DNA of 64,000 nt from Hyphomicrobiales bacterium (GCA_900471605.1 UCEY01000006.1:124001-188000), one strand, 5' to 3'. Shown: positions 9,064-18,753, numbered from the stretch's first letter. Translations and numbers: made by a program. The notes: generated from the sequence alone by a model not told the origin.

Positions 9064-10950
9064 TCACCATTCGTCGCCCCACTCCATGACGCGATGGCCC
9101 TGCGATACGGTCCGATAGCGCCGCTCCGGCGGCACGTAATCGGGAGATCGTATCGGACTTCTGATCTCGTCCGCCACGACAGGTCCTTTCTGACCGCGCC
9201 GCAGTGGATCGGCCACCGGCACCGCAGCGAGAAGCCTTTTTGTGTAGGGGTGCTGAGGATTTTCAAAGATCGCCTGGCGTGGGCCGATCTCGACAATCTC
9301 CCCGAGATACATCACTGCCACACGATGGCTGACGCGCTCGACGGCGGCCATGTCGTGTGAAATGAACAGATAGGCCAGACCCATCTCTGCCTGAAGGTCC
9401 AGCATGAGATTGATGACCTGCGCCTTTACGGACACGTCGAGAGCTGAAACCGCCTCGTCCGCGACGATGAGTTTCGGCTGCAGAACGAGCGCACGCGCAA
9501 TGCAGATCCGCTGGCGCTGTCCGCCGGAAAACTCGTGGGGATACCGCCCCGCAACGGCAGGGTCGAGGCCAACGCGGCGCAGGAGATCCGCGACCCTCTC
9601 GCGCGCCTGCGAAGCCGTGGCGAGCTTGTTGACCCTCAGTGGTGCCGCGATGGCGTCCCCAACCGTCATCCGTGGGTTGAGGCTCGCGAACGGGTCCTGG
9701 AAGATGATCTGCATTCGATTGCGGTGCTCGCGAAGCCGCTCCGCCTTCAGTGCGAGGAAATCCGCTCCGCCGAACTGTATCGAGCCCGCCGTCGGTTCGA
9801 TCAGACGCAGCACAGTGCGTCCGGTAGTCGACTTGCCACAGCCCGATTCCCCTACGAGCGTCAGCGTTTCGCCGGCATTGACGTCGAAGGAAACGTTCTC
9901 CACGGCATGGACCCGACCCTTCAACGGCGAGAACAGACCACGTTTGATGTCAAAGCGTTTTGTCAGCCCTGATACCTGGAGGAGAGGCTGCTCGCTCGCT
10001 ATCACCGTCTCCGGCACTTCGACGGGAGTGTCGGCTTCGCCCGTTGTCCGGTCGACGACCGGAAACCGCATCGGCCGAGCGCGGCCCCGCATCGACCCAA
10101 GCTTTGGAACGGCAGAGAGCAGAGCCTGGGTATAGGGTTGTCTTGCACCCGCGAACAGATCGACTGTCGCACCGGTTTCGACAACGGCTCCCTTGTACAT
10201 CACAACGGTGCGATCGGCGATCTCGGCGACCACGCCCATGTCGTGTGTGATGAAAAGGACTGACATACCGTCCTCTTCCTGCAGAGACCTGATGAGTTCC
10301 AGGATCTGCGCCTGGATCGTCACGTCCAGCGCCGTCGTCGGCTCGTCCGCTATCAGGACCTTCGGCCTGCAGGCGAGAGCCATCGCGATCATCACCCGCT
10401 GTCGCATTCCACCGGAGAAGTCGTGCGGATACTGGTTCATGCGCGAGCGGGCATCCGGAATGCGAACCTTGTCGAGAAGACGAACAGCCTCGGCGTCGGC
10501 CTCATGTCTCGACAGGCCCCTGTGCACCATCAGAGTTTCGGAAATCTGGAACCCAGCCGTTAGAACCGGATTGAGAGAGGTCATCGGCTCCTGGAAGATC
10601 ATCGCGATTTCATCGCCGCGGATGTGGCGCATCTCCTCGTTTGAAAGCGCGAGGAGATCGCGCGGCCCCTGCGGTCCGAAGAGGCGGGCCCTTCCTTCGA
10701 TCCTGGCTTTCGAGCCGGGGGGCAGGAGACGCAAGGCAGCAAGGCTCGTGACGCTCTTTCCAGAGCCTGATTCACCGACAAGCGCGAGCGTCTCGCCCTG
10801 ATACAGGGTGAAGGAAACGTCGCGGACCGCGTCCACGCTTCCGGTCTCGCCCTGGAAAGTTACCGACAGATTTTCGACTGCAAGCGCCGGAACAAGGGGC
10901 AGCTCGACATGATCGTTCGCGGGTTGGCTGGGCATGTCCATTGTTTTCAT
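9064..10950 (-). CDS. peptide-type ABC transporter, fused dual ATP-binding protein (DppD-DppF-like)
   Basis: A 628-residue protein carrying two complete ABC ATPase domains, equivalent to fused DppD and DppF. Walker A motifs are GESGSGKS in the first half and GESGCGKS in the second; signature motifs are SGGMRQR and SGGQRQR, each followed by a DE-containing Walker B. The oligopeptide-transporter C-terminal element IFENPQHPYTKRLLAAVP is present. It powers the importer made by the two permeases and the substrate-binding protein upstream. The frame can start at TTG 10962, which overlaps the permease stop, or at ATG 10950; I list the ATG. It is the last gene of the 14775-to-9064 operon. Confidence 0.9.
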   Translation of the reverse strand: MKTMDMPSQPANDHVELPLVPALAVENLSVTFQGETGSVDAVRDVSFTLYQGETLALVGESGSGKSVTSLAALRLLPPGSKARIEGRARLFGPQGPRDLLALSNEEMRHIRGDEIAMIFQEPMTSLNPVLTAGFQISETLMVHRGLSRHEADAEAVRLLDKVRIPDARSRMNQYPHDFSGGMRQRVMIAMALACRPKVLIADEPTTALDVTIQAQILELIRSLQEEDGMSVLFITHDMGVVAEIADRTVVMYKGAVVETGATVDLFAGARQPYTQALLSAVPKLGSMRGRARPMRFPVVDRTTGEADTPVEVPETVIASEQPLLQVSGLTKRFDIKRGLFSPLKGRVHAVENVSFDVNAGETLTLVGESGCGKSTTGRTVLRLIEPTAGSIQFGGADFLALKAERLREHRNRMQIIFQDPFASLNPRMTVGDAIAAPLRVNKLATASQARERVADLLRRVGLDPAVAGRYPHEFSGGQRQRICIARALVLQPKLIVADEAVSALDVSVKAQVINLMLDLQAEMGLAYLFISHDMAAVERVSHRVAVMYLGEIVEIGPRQAIFENPQHPYTKRLLAAVPVADPLRRGQKGPVVADEIRSPIRSPDYVPPERRYRTVSQGHRVMEWGDEW

Positions 10951-10958
10951 CACCGGTC

Positions 10959-11849
10959 TCAATGCAGATCGCCGCGGGCGTCGAGCGCGTCGCGCAGACC
11001 GTCACCTGCGAAGTTGAAGCTTGCGACCGCCAGGGTGATCGCTAGGCCAGGAAAGATGGCGAGCCAGGGCGCGGAACCGAGATACTGCTGTGCATCGTTG
11101 AGCATGTTGCCCCAGCTGGCCGTGGGCGCCTGAACGCCGTACCCGAGGAAGCTTACATAGGCTTCCATCAGAATTGCCCTGGCGATGGCGAGAGTTGCTG
11201 CGACGATTATCGGACCAGCGGCGTTCGGGAGCAGCTCGCGCATCATCACATAGCGTCCCGGCGCTCCAAACGCCTGCGCGGCCAGGACAAAGTCGCGTTC
11301 GCGCAGGGAGCGGATCTGCCCTTCCACGACCCGTGCAACTTCCATCCAGGTGGTGGCAGCAATCAGAAGCGTGATCGTCACGATCGATGGCTGTATGAAT
11401 GCGGCCAGCACGAGCAGCAGAAAGATCTGCGGGAAGCTCAGCATCGCATCGACGAAACGCATGAGCAGAACTCTTGTCCAGCCGCCGTAATAGCCTGCCA
11501 TGATCCCGACCAGCGTACCGAAAGCCGTGCTCACCACCATGGCGCAGAGGCCGATCGTCAGGGAAATTCTCCCCGCCATCATGAGGCGGACGAGAAGGTC
11601 ACGTCCGAGCTGGTCGGTCCCGAACAGGTTGCCCCCGAAGGACGGTCCTGCAAAGCGATGACGCAGGTCGATGCGCAGAGGATCGAAGGGCGTGACCAGC
11701 GGGCCGAATGCGCAGGCAAGCAGCAGAACCACGATGGCGACCACACCGAAGACCGCGAGCTTGTGGCGCCGGAAGCGACGCCATGCACGGTTGCCGGCCG
11801 GGCGGCTGCCAGAAGTCGAAAGGGGATCGAGGGCGGTCTCAAAAGACAT
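10959..11849 (-). CDS. ABC transporter permease, DppC-like
   Basis: A 296-residue inner-membrane permease of the oligopeptide/dipeptide family. It has a cytoplasmic N-terminus, a first membrane helix near residue 30 (LAVFGVVAIVVLLLACAFG), and the NLFGTDQLGRDL motif characteristic of DppC/OppC. Further helices follow, with the EAA-type loop near MREL/LPNAAGPIIV. ATG 11849 has GAGG 7 bases upstream. It lies 8 bases after the DppB-like permease stop and abuts the ATPase gene, so it belongs to one operon. The substrate class is peptide or another large polar molecule; not more can be said. Confidence 0.9.
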   Translation of the reverse strand: MSFETALDPLSTSGSRPAGNRAWRRFRRHKLAVFGVVAIVVLLLACAFGPLVTPFDPLRIDLRHRFAGPSFGGNLFGTDQLGRDLLVRLMMAGRISLTIGLCAMVVSTAFGTLVGIMAGYYGGWTRVLLMRFVDAMLSFPQIFLLLVLAAFIQPSIVTITLLIAATTWMEVARVVEGQIRSLRERDFVLAAQAFGAPGRYVMMRELLPNAAGPIIVAATLAIARAILMEAYVSFLGYGVQAPTASWGNMLNDAQQYLGSAPWLAIFPGLAITLAVASFNFAGDGLRDALDARGDLH

Positions 11850-11857
11850 TGTATTCC

Positions 11858-12811
11858 TCAGGTAAGCCGGATGCGAGGATCGACGACCGCAGCCGCGATA
11901 TCGGCGAGAAGATTGCCAAGCAGCGCAAGGATCGCAGAGATCATCAGGATGCCCATGACCACGGGGTAGTCACGGTAGCCGAGTGAATCGAGGAGAAGGC
12001 GACCCATTCCCGGCCAGGTAAAAACGGTTTCGGTCACGAGTGCCCCGCTTAGAAGTGCCGGCAGTTCGACACCGGCAAGCGCGATCATCGGCAGCATCGC
12101 GTTGCGCATTGCGTGACGCCAGAGAATCGACCGCTCGGACACGCCCTTTGCTCGCGCCGTCCTGATGTAATCCTGGCTGATGACGTCGAGCATGGAACTG
12201 CGCATGTAGCGGCTCCAGATTGCAACCTCCACAAAGGCAAGTACCAGGGCCGGTGCGATCAGGTGGTGCAGGAAATCGAGGAATCCACCGCCGGCCCCAG
12301 CCGTCATCCGGTTGCCGGCGGGCAGCCAGCCGAGATTGACGGAAAACACATAGATCACGATGAGGCCGAACCAGAAGGTCGGTACGGAGAGGGCGACCAT
12401 CGCGCCGACCGTTGCGAGCATGTCAAAGATGGAATAGCGTTTTACTGCTCCCATCACGCCGATCCAGACGCCGATGATGATCGCAATGAACGAGCCCGTC
12501 AGGATCAGTTCCAGCGTTGCGGGAAGGCGACCGAAGATGACGTCGAGAACAGAGCGTCCATCTCGATAGGATCTGCCCCAGTCACCGGTGAGAATGCGTG
12601 TCAGCCACTCCCAGTACTGAATGGGCAGCGCCCGATCCAGGCCCATTTCATGCGCCATCCGCGCAAGGTCGGCCTGCGATATCCCGGGCGTCAGCGCAAA
12701 CTGCGCCAGGGGTCCGCCCGGCGCCAGATGTACTATCCCGAAGCCGATAAGTGAGACGAGGAACAGCAGCGCCGCACTTTGCAGCAGCCGGCTGAAAAGG
12801 AAATTCGCCAT
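11858..12811 (-). CDS. ABC transporter permease, DppB-like
   Basis: A 317-residue inner-membrane permease. The N-terminal helix (about residues 9-28), the periplasmic motif with HLAPGGP, and LGLDRALPIQYWEWL-like spacing are standard for DppB/OppB. The EAA loop (YIRTARAKGVSERSILWRHA) contacts the ATPase. It pairs with the DppC-like protein encoded 8 bases downstream. A 266-base gap separates it from the substrate-binding protein gene; that gap holds GC-rich inverted repeats (GCCGG/CCGGC near 12889-12902) and no convincing gene, and may tune the expression ratio between binding protein and membrane parts (inference). Confidence 0.9.
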   Translation of the reverse strand: MANFLFSRLLQSAALLFLVSLIGFGIVHLAPGGPLAQFALTPGISQADLARMAHEMGLDRALPIQYWEWLTRILTGDWGRSYRDGRSVLDVIFGRLPATLELILTGSFIAIIIGVWIGVMGAVKRYSIFDMLATVGAMVALSVPTFWFGLIVIYVFSVNLGWLPAGNRMTAGAGGGFLDFLHHLIAPALVLAFVEVAIWSRYMRSSMLDVISQDYIRTARAKGVSERSILWRHAMRNAMLPMIALAGVELPALLSGALVTETVFTWPGMGRLLLDSLGYRDYPVVMGILMISAILALLGNLLADIAAAVVDPRIRLT

Positions 12812-13077
12812 TCGTTCAGTCCAGTTGTGACGGCCGGAAACGGTTGTTCAGGGCCATCGGTTGGGTCGAGACAGTAGATCCCGGTCGCGCCGGCGCCCCG
12901 GCAAGGCGTGCAGGGCCAGATCCAGTCTGAGGACAGGACCAGCGGACACAGGAAGCATATGCTGCCATCGAAAAGGCCAATCCTGCCGAGGCAGACAATT
13001 GCCTGCACGACCGGCAACGGCTAGCGCGGGCACCTGGAAGGAAACCTGATGACCCGCGCCGCGAAGGGCAGCCTGGC

Positions 13078-14775
13078 TCAGGTCGCCCAGTACCAGGTGG
13101 AGGCGTTCCAGGAATTGTCCTGGACGTTGACGTTGGGCATGAAGCCCTGAAGACCTTCCTTGACGCCCTGCACCATGTTGTACTGGAATATGGGCAGGTA
13201 AGGCAGGTCCTGCCGCGTGATTTCCTGCATCCTGAGATACGCCTTCTTCCGTTCGGACTGATCGAACGTGGAAGCACCTTCGGCCAGTAGACGGTCGACC
13301 TCCGCGTTCGAGTACTGAGCGGTGTTGCTCCCGCTGCCCCCCTTCACAGGGATTGCAGAACTGGCAAAGCTGCCGGTCGCATCGGGATCGGGTCCGACCA
13401 TGAAATTGATCCCGGCCATGACAGAATCGAACTTGGACATGTTCCAGTAGTCCCCCCAGATGACCGCCGCGGGGAAGTTGCTGATTGTCATCTTCACGCC
13501 AATGTCCAGCCAGTTCTGCTGAAGGAGCTGCTGGGTCTGCTCGCGGACATGATTGCCGGCGGTCGTGGAGTTGGTGAATTCAAGCCTTACCCCGTTCTTC
13601 TCGCGGATACCATCGGCACCAGGCTTCCACCCGGCCTCGTCGAGCATCTGCATCGCCTTTTCGGGGCTGTACTCGTGCGTGGAGAGGTTGGAATTGTAGG
13701 CCCAGGATTCGTGCGGAAGGAAGCTCTCCGTCTCGCTTGGAAGACCATAATAGATCTGGTCAATGATCCCCTTCTTGTCCATTGCGACGTAGAGTGCCTG
13801 TCGCACCGCCGGGTCCTTGAAGACATCCTTGCCGAGATTGAAGACGATGGTCTCGATCATCGGCTGAGGTGTCGCCGACACGACCCGCTTCGGCAGCTTC
13901 TGCGCTTCCTCGAACTTGTCAGGCGAGATCCCAAGAAGTCCGACGTAGTCGATCTCTCCGGTCTGAAACTGCGTGTAGAGTACGGTCCCGTCCGGAATAT
14001 ACTTGAACACCAGCGCCTTGGCGCGTGGGCCTGTTCCATGGAAGTCGGGATTGGCAACGAGCGTGACGTGATCTCCAGGTGAACGTTCCGACCACTTGAA
14101 AGGCCCTGTCCCGACAGGCCGCTCGAGGAACGCGGTCGGCTGTGCCGGGTTGCTTTCTTTTTCGATGAGGTGCTTCGGAACAAGGAAGGTCCAGGAAAGA
14201 ATGGACGGAAGCGGAGCGTACAGCTTGCTCAGTCGGAATGTCAGTTCGTGCGGACCGGCGATTTCGATATCGGTGATCTGATCGATCCCGGCGCGATTTG
14301 CGGCGGGGAACTTCGGATTTCTGATCAGCTCGAGATTGAACTTCACGTCCTCGGCCGTAAAGGGCGTGCCATCGTGCCATTTTGCCTTTTCGTCGAGCTT
14401 CAGCTTCCAGGTAAGACCATCGCTGGAAATGCCACCATTTTCGAGGGTGGGAACTTCCGAGACGAGCTCTGGCTGGAACGCTCCCTTCTCATCGACGCTC
14501 CAAAGGGGACTGAAAAGATTGAAGTAGACGGCATTGTCGACGTCCGCATGCGGGATGAGCGGCATGAAGATGGTGGGCTCCTGCGAAAGCCCGAGCACGA
14601 TCTGACCCGTCGGACTTGTCGGCGCGGTCGCCGCAAAGGCGGCTGACACCCAGTTCCCGGTCGCGTCGCAGAAGACGAGCGCGCCAGCAGCCGCACCCAT
14701 TGACAGAAAACGGCGCCGGGTCGCCATTACAGGCCGTCCGGTCAAACTCTCAAAACTATCCTTCATGATCGACAT
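13078..14775 (-). CDS. ABC transporter substrate-binding protein, family 5 (peptide-type)
   Basis: A 565-residue periplasmic solute-binding protein of the DppA/OppA family. A twin-arginine-like signal (RRRFLSMG, residues 20-27) precedes a hydrophobic stretch ending near AAFAAT, suggesting Tat export. The family landmarks WKLKLDEKAKWHDGTPFTAEDV and the later domain with IDQIYYGLPSETESF are present. ATG 14775 has AAGGAG 7 bases upstream. It is the first gene of the importer operon and divergent from the RpiR regulator, whose probable operators lie in the shared 269-base gap. The ligand is unknown; the co-located amidases and cyclodeaminase suggest a peptide-like or N-acylated amino compound. 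Confidence 0.9.
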   Translation of the reverse strand: MSIMKDSFESLTGRPVMATRRRFLSMGAAAGALVFCDATGNWVSAAFAATAPTSPTGQIVLGLSQEPTIFMPLIPHADVDNAVYFNLFSPLWSVDEKGAFQPELVSEVPTLENGGISSDGLTWKLKLDEKAKWHDGTPFTAEDVKFNLELIRNPKFPAANRAGIDQITDIEIAGPHELTFRLSKLYAPLPSILSWTFLVPKHLIEKESNPAQPTAFLERPVGTGPFKWSERSPGDHVTLVANPDFHGTGPRAKALVFKYIPDGTVLYTQFQTGEIDYVGLLGISPDKFEEAQKLPKRVVSATPQPMIETIVFNLGKDVFKDPAVRQALYVAMDKKGIIDQIYYGLPSETESFLPHESWAYNSNLSTHEYSPEKAMQMLDEAGWKPGADGIREKNGVRLEFTNSTTAGNHVREQTQQLLQQNWLDIGVKMTISNFPAAVIWGDYWNMSKFDSVMAGINFMVGPDPDATGSFASSAIPVKGGSGSNTAQYSNAEVDRLLAEGASTFDQSERKKAYLRMQEITRQDLPYLPIFQYNMVQGVKEGLQGFMPNVNVQDNSWNASTWYWAT

Positions 14776-14896
14776 GGTCGTCTCCTTTTTTTCGTTCCCA
14801 CTCGTCGGGCCCCAAGACCATTCTGCTCTTCTTGCCGATGCTGTTGCAGGGCATGCGGAGGGCCAGCCCGAGAAAATCTGCTCCCTTCCGTTTAAT

Positions 14897-14949
14897 TTGT
14901 CAAATATTTTTCAATCTTGACATCATTTCGCAAAATTGTCAGATATTTT
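14897..14949. promoter_or_regulatory. direct repeats and promoter in the RpiR/importer divergent region
   Basis: Two copies of TTGTCAnATATTTT (14897-14910 and 14936-14949) stand 39 bases apart in an A/T-rich stretch that contrasts with the surrounding GC-rich DNA. A possible plus-strand promoter is TTGACA (14917-14922) with GATATT about 19 bases later. Binding by the adjacent RpiR protein is inferred from position only. Confidence 0.5.
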
Positions 14950-15044
14950 ACAGAGAAGAACGGCGGTAGCGGCTTGTTGCCTTCGCGCTGGATTGGCGTC
15001 ATCGGTTCGACCACGTCCGAGAGATCCGGACACAAGTTGAATGG

Positions 15045-15929
15045 ATGAACAGGGAGAAGCAGGTGACCATAAGAGAAATGCTGATTGGCGGGGATCTGTC
15101 GCTCACACCTTCGGAGCAGCGGATCGTTCAGCTGCTGCTTTCGGAGTACCCGACATCGGGGCTCGGCACGGCGTCACGTCTGGCCAAGCGCGCAGCAGTC
15201 AGCGATCCGACCGTCGCGCGCCTCGTGAGCAAGCTCGGCTTTGCGAGCTTCGCGGAGTTTCAGGCGGAGCTGCTTGCGGAGGTGGAAAAGCGGGTTCACT
15301 CGCCTCTGCACATGATGGAAACGAAACGACAGCCTGAAGCCTCGGGCGTTGTGCCCGAATACATGGCGTCCGTCGAAACCGCGTTGCGCCAATCGCAGTC
15401 ACTCACGCCTCTGGCTGCCTACGAGAAGGCAGCACAGCTCATCATGGAGGCCAAGGGCAGCGTCATCGTTCTAGGGGGACGATTCAGCAGGCACGTGGCA
15501 GGGATGCTGAGCGAATATCTGAACCAGATGCGGCCGAACGTGCGTGCTATTGCAGATCTTTCCGCGTCGTCATTCGATACCCTTGCCGACACGAGCCGGA
15601 AGGATGTCGTCGTGGTCTTCGACTACAGACGCTATCAGAACGATGTTATCTCCTATGCCCGCCAGGCCGCAGCCCACGATGCAAAGATCATCCTCTTCAC
15701 CGATCAATGGCTCTCACCGATCGCGGAAGTCGCCGAAGTCTCGATCGTCAGCGGCCTCGACGTTGCATCGCCTTTCGACACGATGGCACCGGCGATAGCC
15801 CAGGCCGAGACGCTGGTCGCCAAGATCCTTGCCGTCTCCGGTGAAAAACCGCTGCTTCGAATGCAGCGTCTCGAGAGCGTGCGCAAGGAAAACTCCATTA
15901 CTCTCGATGAGCCTGTCAGTTCGCAATGA
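15045..15929 (+). CDS. MurR/RpiR family transcriptional regulator with SIS domain
   Basis: A 294-residue regulator. An N-terminal RpiR-type helix-turn-helix (about 20-85, with GLGTASRLAKRAAVSDPTV) is joined to a C-terminal SIS domain (about 130-260, starting VIVLGGRFSRHVAGMLSEYL) that in this family binds phosphosugars or related effectors. Here the neighbours are amino-compound enzymes rather than sugar genes, so the SIS pocket may have another ligand (inference). The start may be ATG 15045 or GTG 15063; the latter has GGGAG upstream. It heads the catabolic operon and is divergent from the peptide importer, and is likely to regulate both. Confidence 0.85.
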   Translation: MNREKQVTIREMLIGGDLSLTPSEQRIVQLLLSEYPTSGLGTASRLAKRAAVSDPTVARLVSKLGFASFAEFQAELLAEVEKRVHSPLHMMETKRQPEASGVVPEYMASVETALRQSQSLTPLAAYEKAAQLIMEAKGSVIVLGGRFSRHVAGMLSEYLNQMRPNVRAIADLSASSFDTLADTSRKDVVVVFDYRRYQNDVISYARQAAAHDAKIILFTDQWLSPIAEVAEVSIVSGLDVASPFDTMAPAIAQAETLVAKILAVSGEKPLLRMQRLESVRKENSITLDEPVSSQ

Positions 15930-15977
15930 TGCTGGCAACGCACACCCAACTCCCTTGAACGAACGGACACGACCGTG

Positions 15978-16625
15978 ATGAACCAGCCTCTTCCCAAGCG
16001 GGACGACCCCTTTCAGCGAGGTGCGACTGCACTTCTCCTTGTTGACATGCAGAGGATCTGGCTGGAGCCAGGGCTTGACCCGGCCCATCCCGAGCGGGGT
16101 CCGGATCACGAGTTCTACAGGCGCACGGCGACCGAGACGATCCCCAATCAGGTCAGGCTTCTGAAAGCAGCGAGAGCCTCAGGTATCGAGGTCCTGCATA
16201 CGATCATTCAGAGTCTTACCGAAGACGGCCGCGATCGTTCGCTCGACCACAAGCTTACTCCGATCCACGTGCCACCCAGCCTGCCCGAGGGGCGTCCCGT
16301 CGAGCCGCTCGCGCCGCGCGAGAACGAGGTCCTTCTTCCCAAGACCTCTTCGGGCGTCTTCAACTCGACCAGCATCGACTACATCCTGCGCAATCTTGGG
16401 GTCCGCAACCTCATCGTCGCGGGCATCATGACCGACCAGTGCGTCGACATGGCTGTGCGCGACGCCGCCGATCGCGGCTATCTTGTGACCTGCGTGCGCG
16501 ACGCCTGTGCAGCAGAAACCAAAGAGCGGCACGACACGGCGATCGAAGCCTTCGGAGGGTATTGCTGGATCGCTGAAACCGCCACCATTCTTGAACGCCT
16601 GGAAGCCCTGGGAGACGTCCGATGA
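15978..16625 (+). CDS. isochorismatase-fold cysteine hydrolase
   Basis: A 215-residue amidohydrolase of the isochorismatase-like family (N-carbamoylsarcosine amidase, biuret and ureidoacrylate hydrolases). The catalytic triad is visible: Asp in LLVDMQRIW, Lys in LLPKTSSGVFNST, and the nucleophilic Cys in IMTDQCVDMAVRDAADRGY. The reaction is probably release of ammonia or carbamate from an amide-type substrate. A GTG lies in frame at 15975, but ATG 15978 is natural. The ATGA overlap with the next gene (glutamine-synthetase-like) shows translational coupling. Confidence 0.85.
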   Translation: MNQPLPKRDDPFQRGATALLLVDMQRIWLEPGLDPAHPERGPDHEFYRRTATETIPNQVRLLKAARASGIEVLHTIIQSLTEDGRDRSLDHKLTPIHVPPSLPEGRPVEPLAPRENEVLLPKTSSGVFNSTSIDYILRNLGVRNLIVAGIMTDQCVDMAVRDAADRGYLVTCVRDACAAETKERHDTAIEAFGGYCWIAETATILERLEALGDVR

Positions 16626-17944
16626 CCTCGCAGATTGATCACCTCGTCAGCATCGTGACGACCGACCTCGTCGCAATCACGCGCGGCCGTCCGGTCCCCT
16701 CCAGATCCCTCGAGAAGTCTGCTGCGACAGGAGTAGGCTGGGTTCCGGCCAACCTGTCACTCACACCGTTCGGAGGCATCGTTTCCGAAAATCCGTGGGG
16801 TTCGTCAGGCGATCTGCGGCTGCTGCCAAATACATCCGCCCGCTACGCGACCGATCTGACTGGTTCACCGACACCGTTCGACGTCGTCATGGGTGATCTC
16901 GTCGAACTGGACGGAAGTCCCTGGGGTGGTTGTACGCGATCACTGCTGAAGGACGCGGTGGACGATCTGAAGCGAGAGACCGGTCTGTCTGTCATTGCGA
17001 CGTTCGAACAGGAGTTTCGACTTTTCGACTGTGTGTTGCCAGAGGCCCATCCCTTCTCCGTCTCGGCGCTGCGCGCCGCAGACCCTTTCCCGGCGAAGCT
17101 GTTCGCGGCTCTTGAACAGGCTGGCGCCTCCCCTGAAATGGTGCTGGCGGAATATGGAGAAAACCAGTTCGAGATTACGAATGGCCCGACAGACGCGCTC
17201 TCTGCGGCCGACCGCGCCGTCGTCATCCGCGAGGTGACGCGCGAGATGGCGCGCAATCTGGGCTGGCGCGCCAGCTTTTCGCCCAAGAGTGCGCCGGACG
17301 CGGTCGGCAATGGCGTCCATATCCATTTCAGCTTTGTCGACGGCGGAGGCAAGCCCGTGACCTATGACCCTGCACGGCCGGGTGGTCTCTCCGCCAATGC
17401 CGGAGCGTTCTGCGCCGGCGTCCTCAGGCATCTTCCTGCCATAACTGTTCTGACCGCTTCCTCCGTTCCCTCCTTCTATCGCCTCAAACCGCACAACTGG
17501 AGCTCTTCCTACACCTGGCTCGCACAACAGGATCGGGAGGCCAGCCTTCGCATCTGCCCGATCGTCTCGATCGGCGGCCGCGACCCCTCCAGACAGTTCA
17601 ACATCGAGTACAGGGTCGCGGATGCGACCAGCAATCCGTACCTGGCGCTGGCGGCGATCCTGCGCGCCGGGCTTGAGGGACTGAAGGCAGGCCTCTTTGA
17701 TCCTCCACTTTTTTCGGGAGACCCCGAAACGCTTGCTGAGGGCGAGCGCGAGAAGCTTGGCCTTCAACGCCTTCCGCAGACACTGGAAGATGCCGTCCAG
17801 GCACTGAAGGCGGATGATACGGTTACAGGCTGGTTTGCACCGGCGCTGGTCGAAACTTTCGTCGGAGTGAAATCCCACGAGATCGAACGGTCTCGAAACA
17901 TGACGCCGGAAGATATCTGCAGCCTTTACGGAAAGCTCTATTGA
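16622..17944 (+). CDS. glutamine synthetase family ligase
   Basis: A 440-residue protein with the glutamine synthetase fold. The C-terminal catalytic domain shows GENQFEIT, the ATP-site motif GVHIHFSF and the arginine segment DREASLRICP. In a catabolic operon such enzymes are usually gamma-glutamyl ligases acting on amines or amino compounds (as PuuA does) rather than the ammonia-assimilating GlnA, and the sequence lacks the strict GlnA signatures around the adenylylation site. So ATP-dependent gamma-glutamylation of the imported compound or its product is the likely role. It is coupled at both ends by overlapping start/stop codons. Confidence 0.85.
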   Translation: MTSQIDHLVSIVTTDLVAITRGRPVPSRSLEKSAATGVGWVPANLSLTPFGGIVSENPWGSSGDLRLLPNTSARYATDLTGSPTPFDVVMGDLVELDGSPWGGCTRSLLKDAVDDLKRETGLSVIATFEQEFRLFDCVLPEAHPFSVSALRAADPFPAKLFAALEQAGASPEMVLAEYGENQFEITNGPTDALSAADRAVVIREVTREMARNLGWRASFSPKSAPDAVGNGVHIHFSFVDGGGKPVTYDPARPGGLSANAGAFCAGVLRHLPAITVLTASSVPSFYRLKPHNWSSSYTWLAQQDREASLRICPIVSIGGRDPSRQFNIEYRVADATSNPYLALAAILRAGLEGLKAGLFDPPLFSGDPETLAEGEREKLGLQRLPQTLEDAVQALKADDTVTGWFAPALVETFVGVKSHEIERSRNMTPEDICSLYGKLY

Positions 17945-18753
17945 TGGTGTGCGAACGTCCGTCCGGCTGGCCGCCGGCATGCGAAACCATTGTCGAGACG
18001 CAACCCTGCGACATCGTTTTCGTCTGCGAGCATGCGTCAAACCATATCCCCGAGGAATTTGGCAATCTTGGCCTGACACCCGCCGACACCGTGCGCCATA
18101 TTGCCTGGGATGTCGGTGCAGCACAGGTCACGCGCCGCCTTGCTTCGCAGATGGGTGCGCAGGCTTTCCTTGGCACCTATTCCCGCCTGCTGCTTGATCT
18201 CAACCGACCGCTGGGCTCGACCGACAGCATTCCGGTGATTTCGGAAGGCACTGTGATCCCTGGCAACCAGTCCGTTTCCGACGAAGCGGTGGCACTGCGC
18301 CAAATGCACATCTTCACGCCGTTTCACACCGAAATCGCCGACTATCTTGATCGGCGGCTGAAGGCGGGACGCGAGACGAGGATTGTCACCATCCACAGCT
18401 TCACACCGGTCTATCTGGGTGTGCAGAGACCCTGGCACATCGGCATCTTGCATGGGGCCTCCCGCGCGTATGCGAGGGATATCATGTCGCGCCTGCAGAC
18501 GGACCCGTCGCTCAACGTCGCCCTCAATCAGCCCTATGTGATCAGCCGCGATGGCGACTACGCCCTGCCCGTTCACGGAGATGATCGTGGTGTCGAAGCG
18601 CTGCTGATCGAGATCCGCAATGACATGCTTGCGACGAAAACAGGGATCGAACGCACCGCAGACCTTCTCGGCTGCGCGCTGTCGCCTGTCTACCCCTTCC
18701 AGCCAGGTCGCTCCAACGGGGAAGCATCCCTCGCGAAGGATACTCAGCCATGA
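17944..18753 (+). CDS. N-formylglutamate amidohydrolase family protein
   Basis: A 269-residue zinc-type amidohydrolase of the HutG (N-formylglutamate deformylase) family. The signatures are FVCEHASNHIPEEF near residues 22-35 (with a likely metal-binding His), HIAWDVGAAQVTRRLA, and LLLDLNRP. HutG itself serves histidine breakdown, but no other hut gene is present, so removal of an N-acyl group from an amino acid derivative fits better here (inference). The ATG at 17944 shares its A with the TGA of the ligase gene; a TTG three bases earlier is less likely. It ends in an ATGA overlap with the cyclodeaminase gene. Confidence 0.85.
   Translation: MVCERPSGWPPACETIVETQPCDIVFVCEHASNHIPEEFGNLGLTPADTVRHIAWDVGAAQVTRRLASQMGAQAFLGTYSRLLLDLNRPLGSTDSIPVISEGTVIPGNQSVSDEAVALRQMHIFTPFHTEIADYLDRRLKAGRETRIVTIHSFTPVYLGVQRPWHIGILHGASRAYARDIMSRLQTDPSLNVALNQPYVISRDGDYALPVHGDDRGVEALLIEIRNDMLATKTGIERTADLLGCALSPVYPFQPGRSNGEASLAKDTQP

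Noticed and set aside
12113..12754. Plus-strand frame of 213 residues opposite the DppB-like permease
   Set aside because: The composition is unlike a real protein and the opposite strand carries a well-supported permease.
16940..18124. Long minus-strand frame of 394 residues opposite the glutamine-synthetase-like gene
   Set aside because: It is an antisense shadow of a gene with strong family motifs, has low-complexity Arg/Gly-rich translation and no ribosome site.
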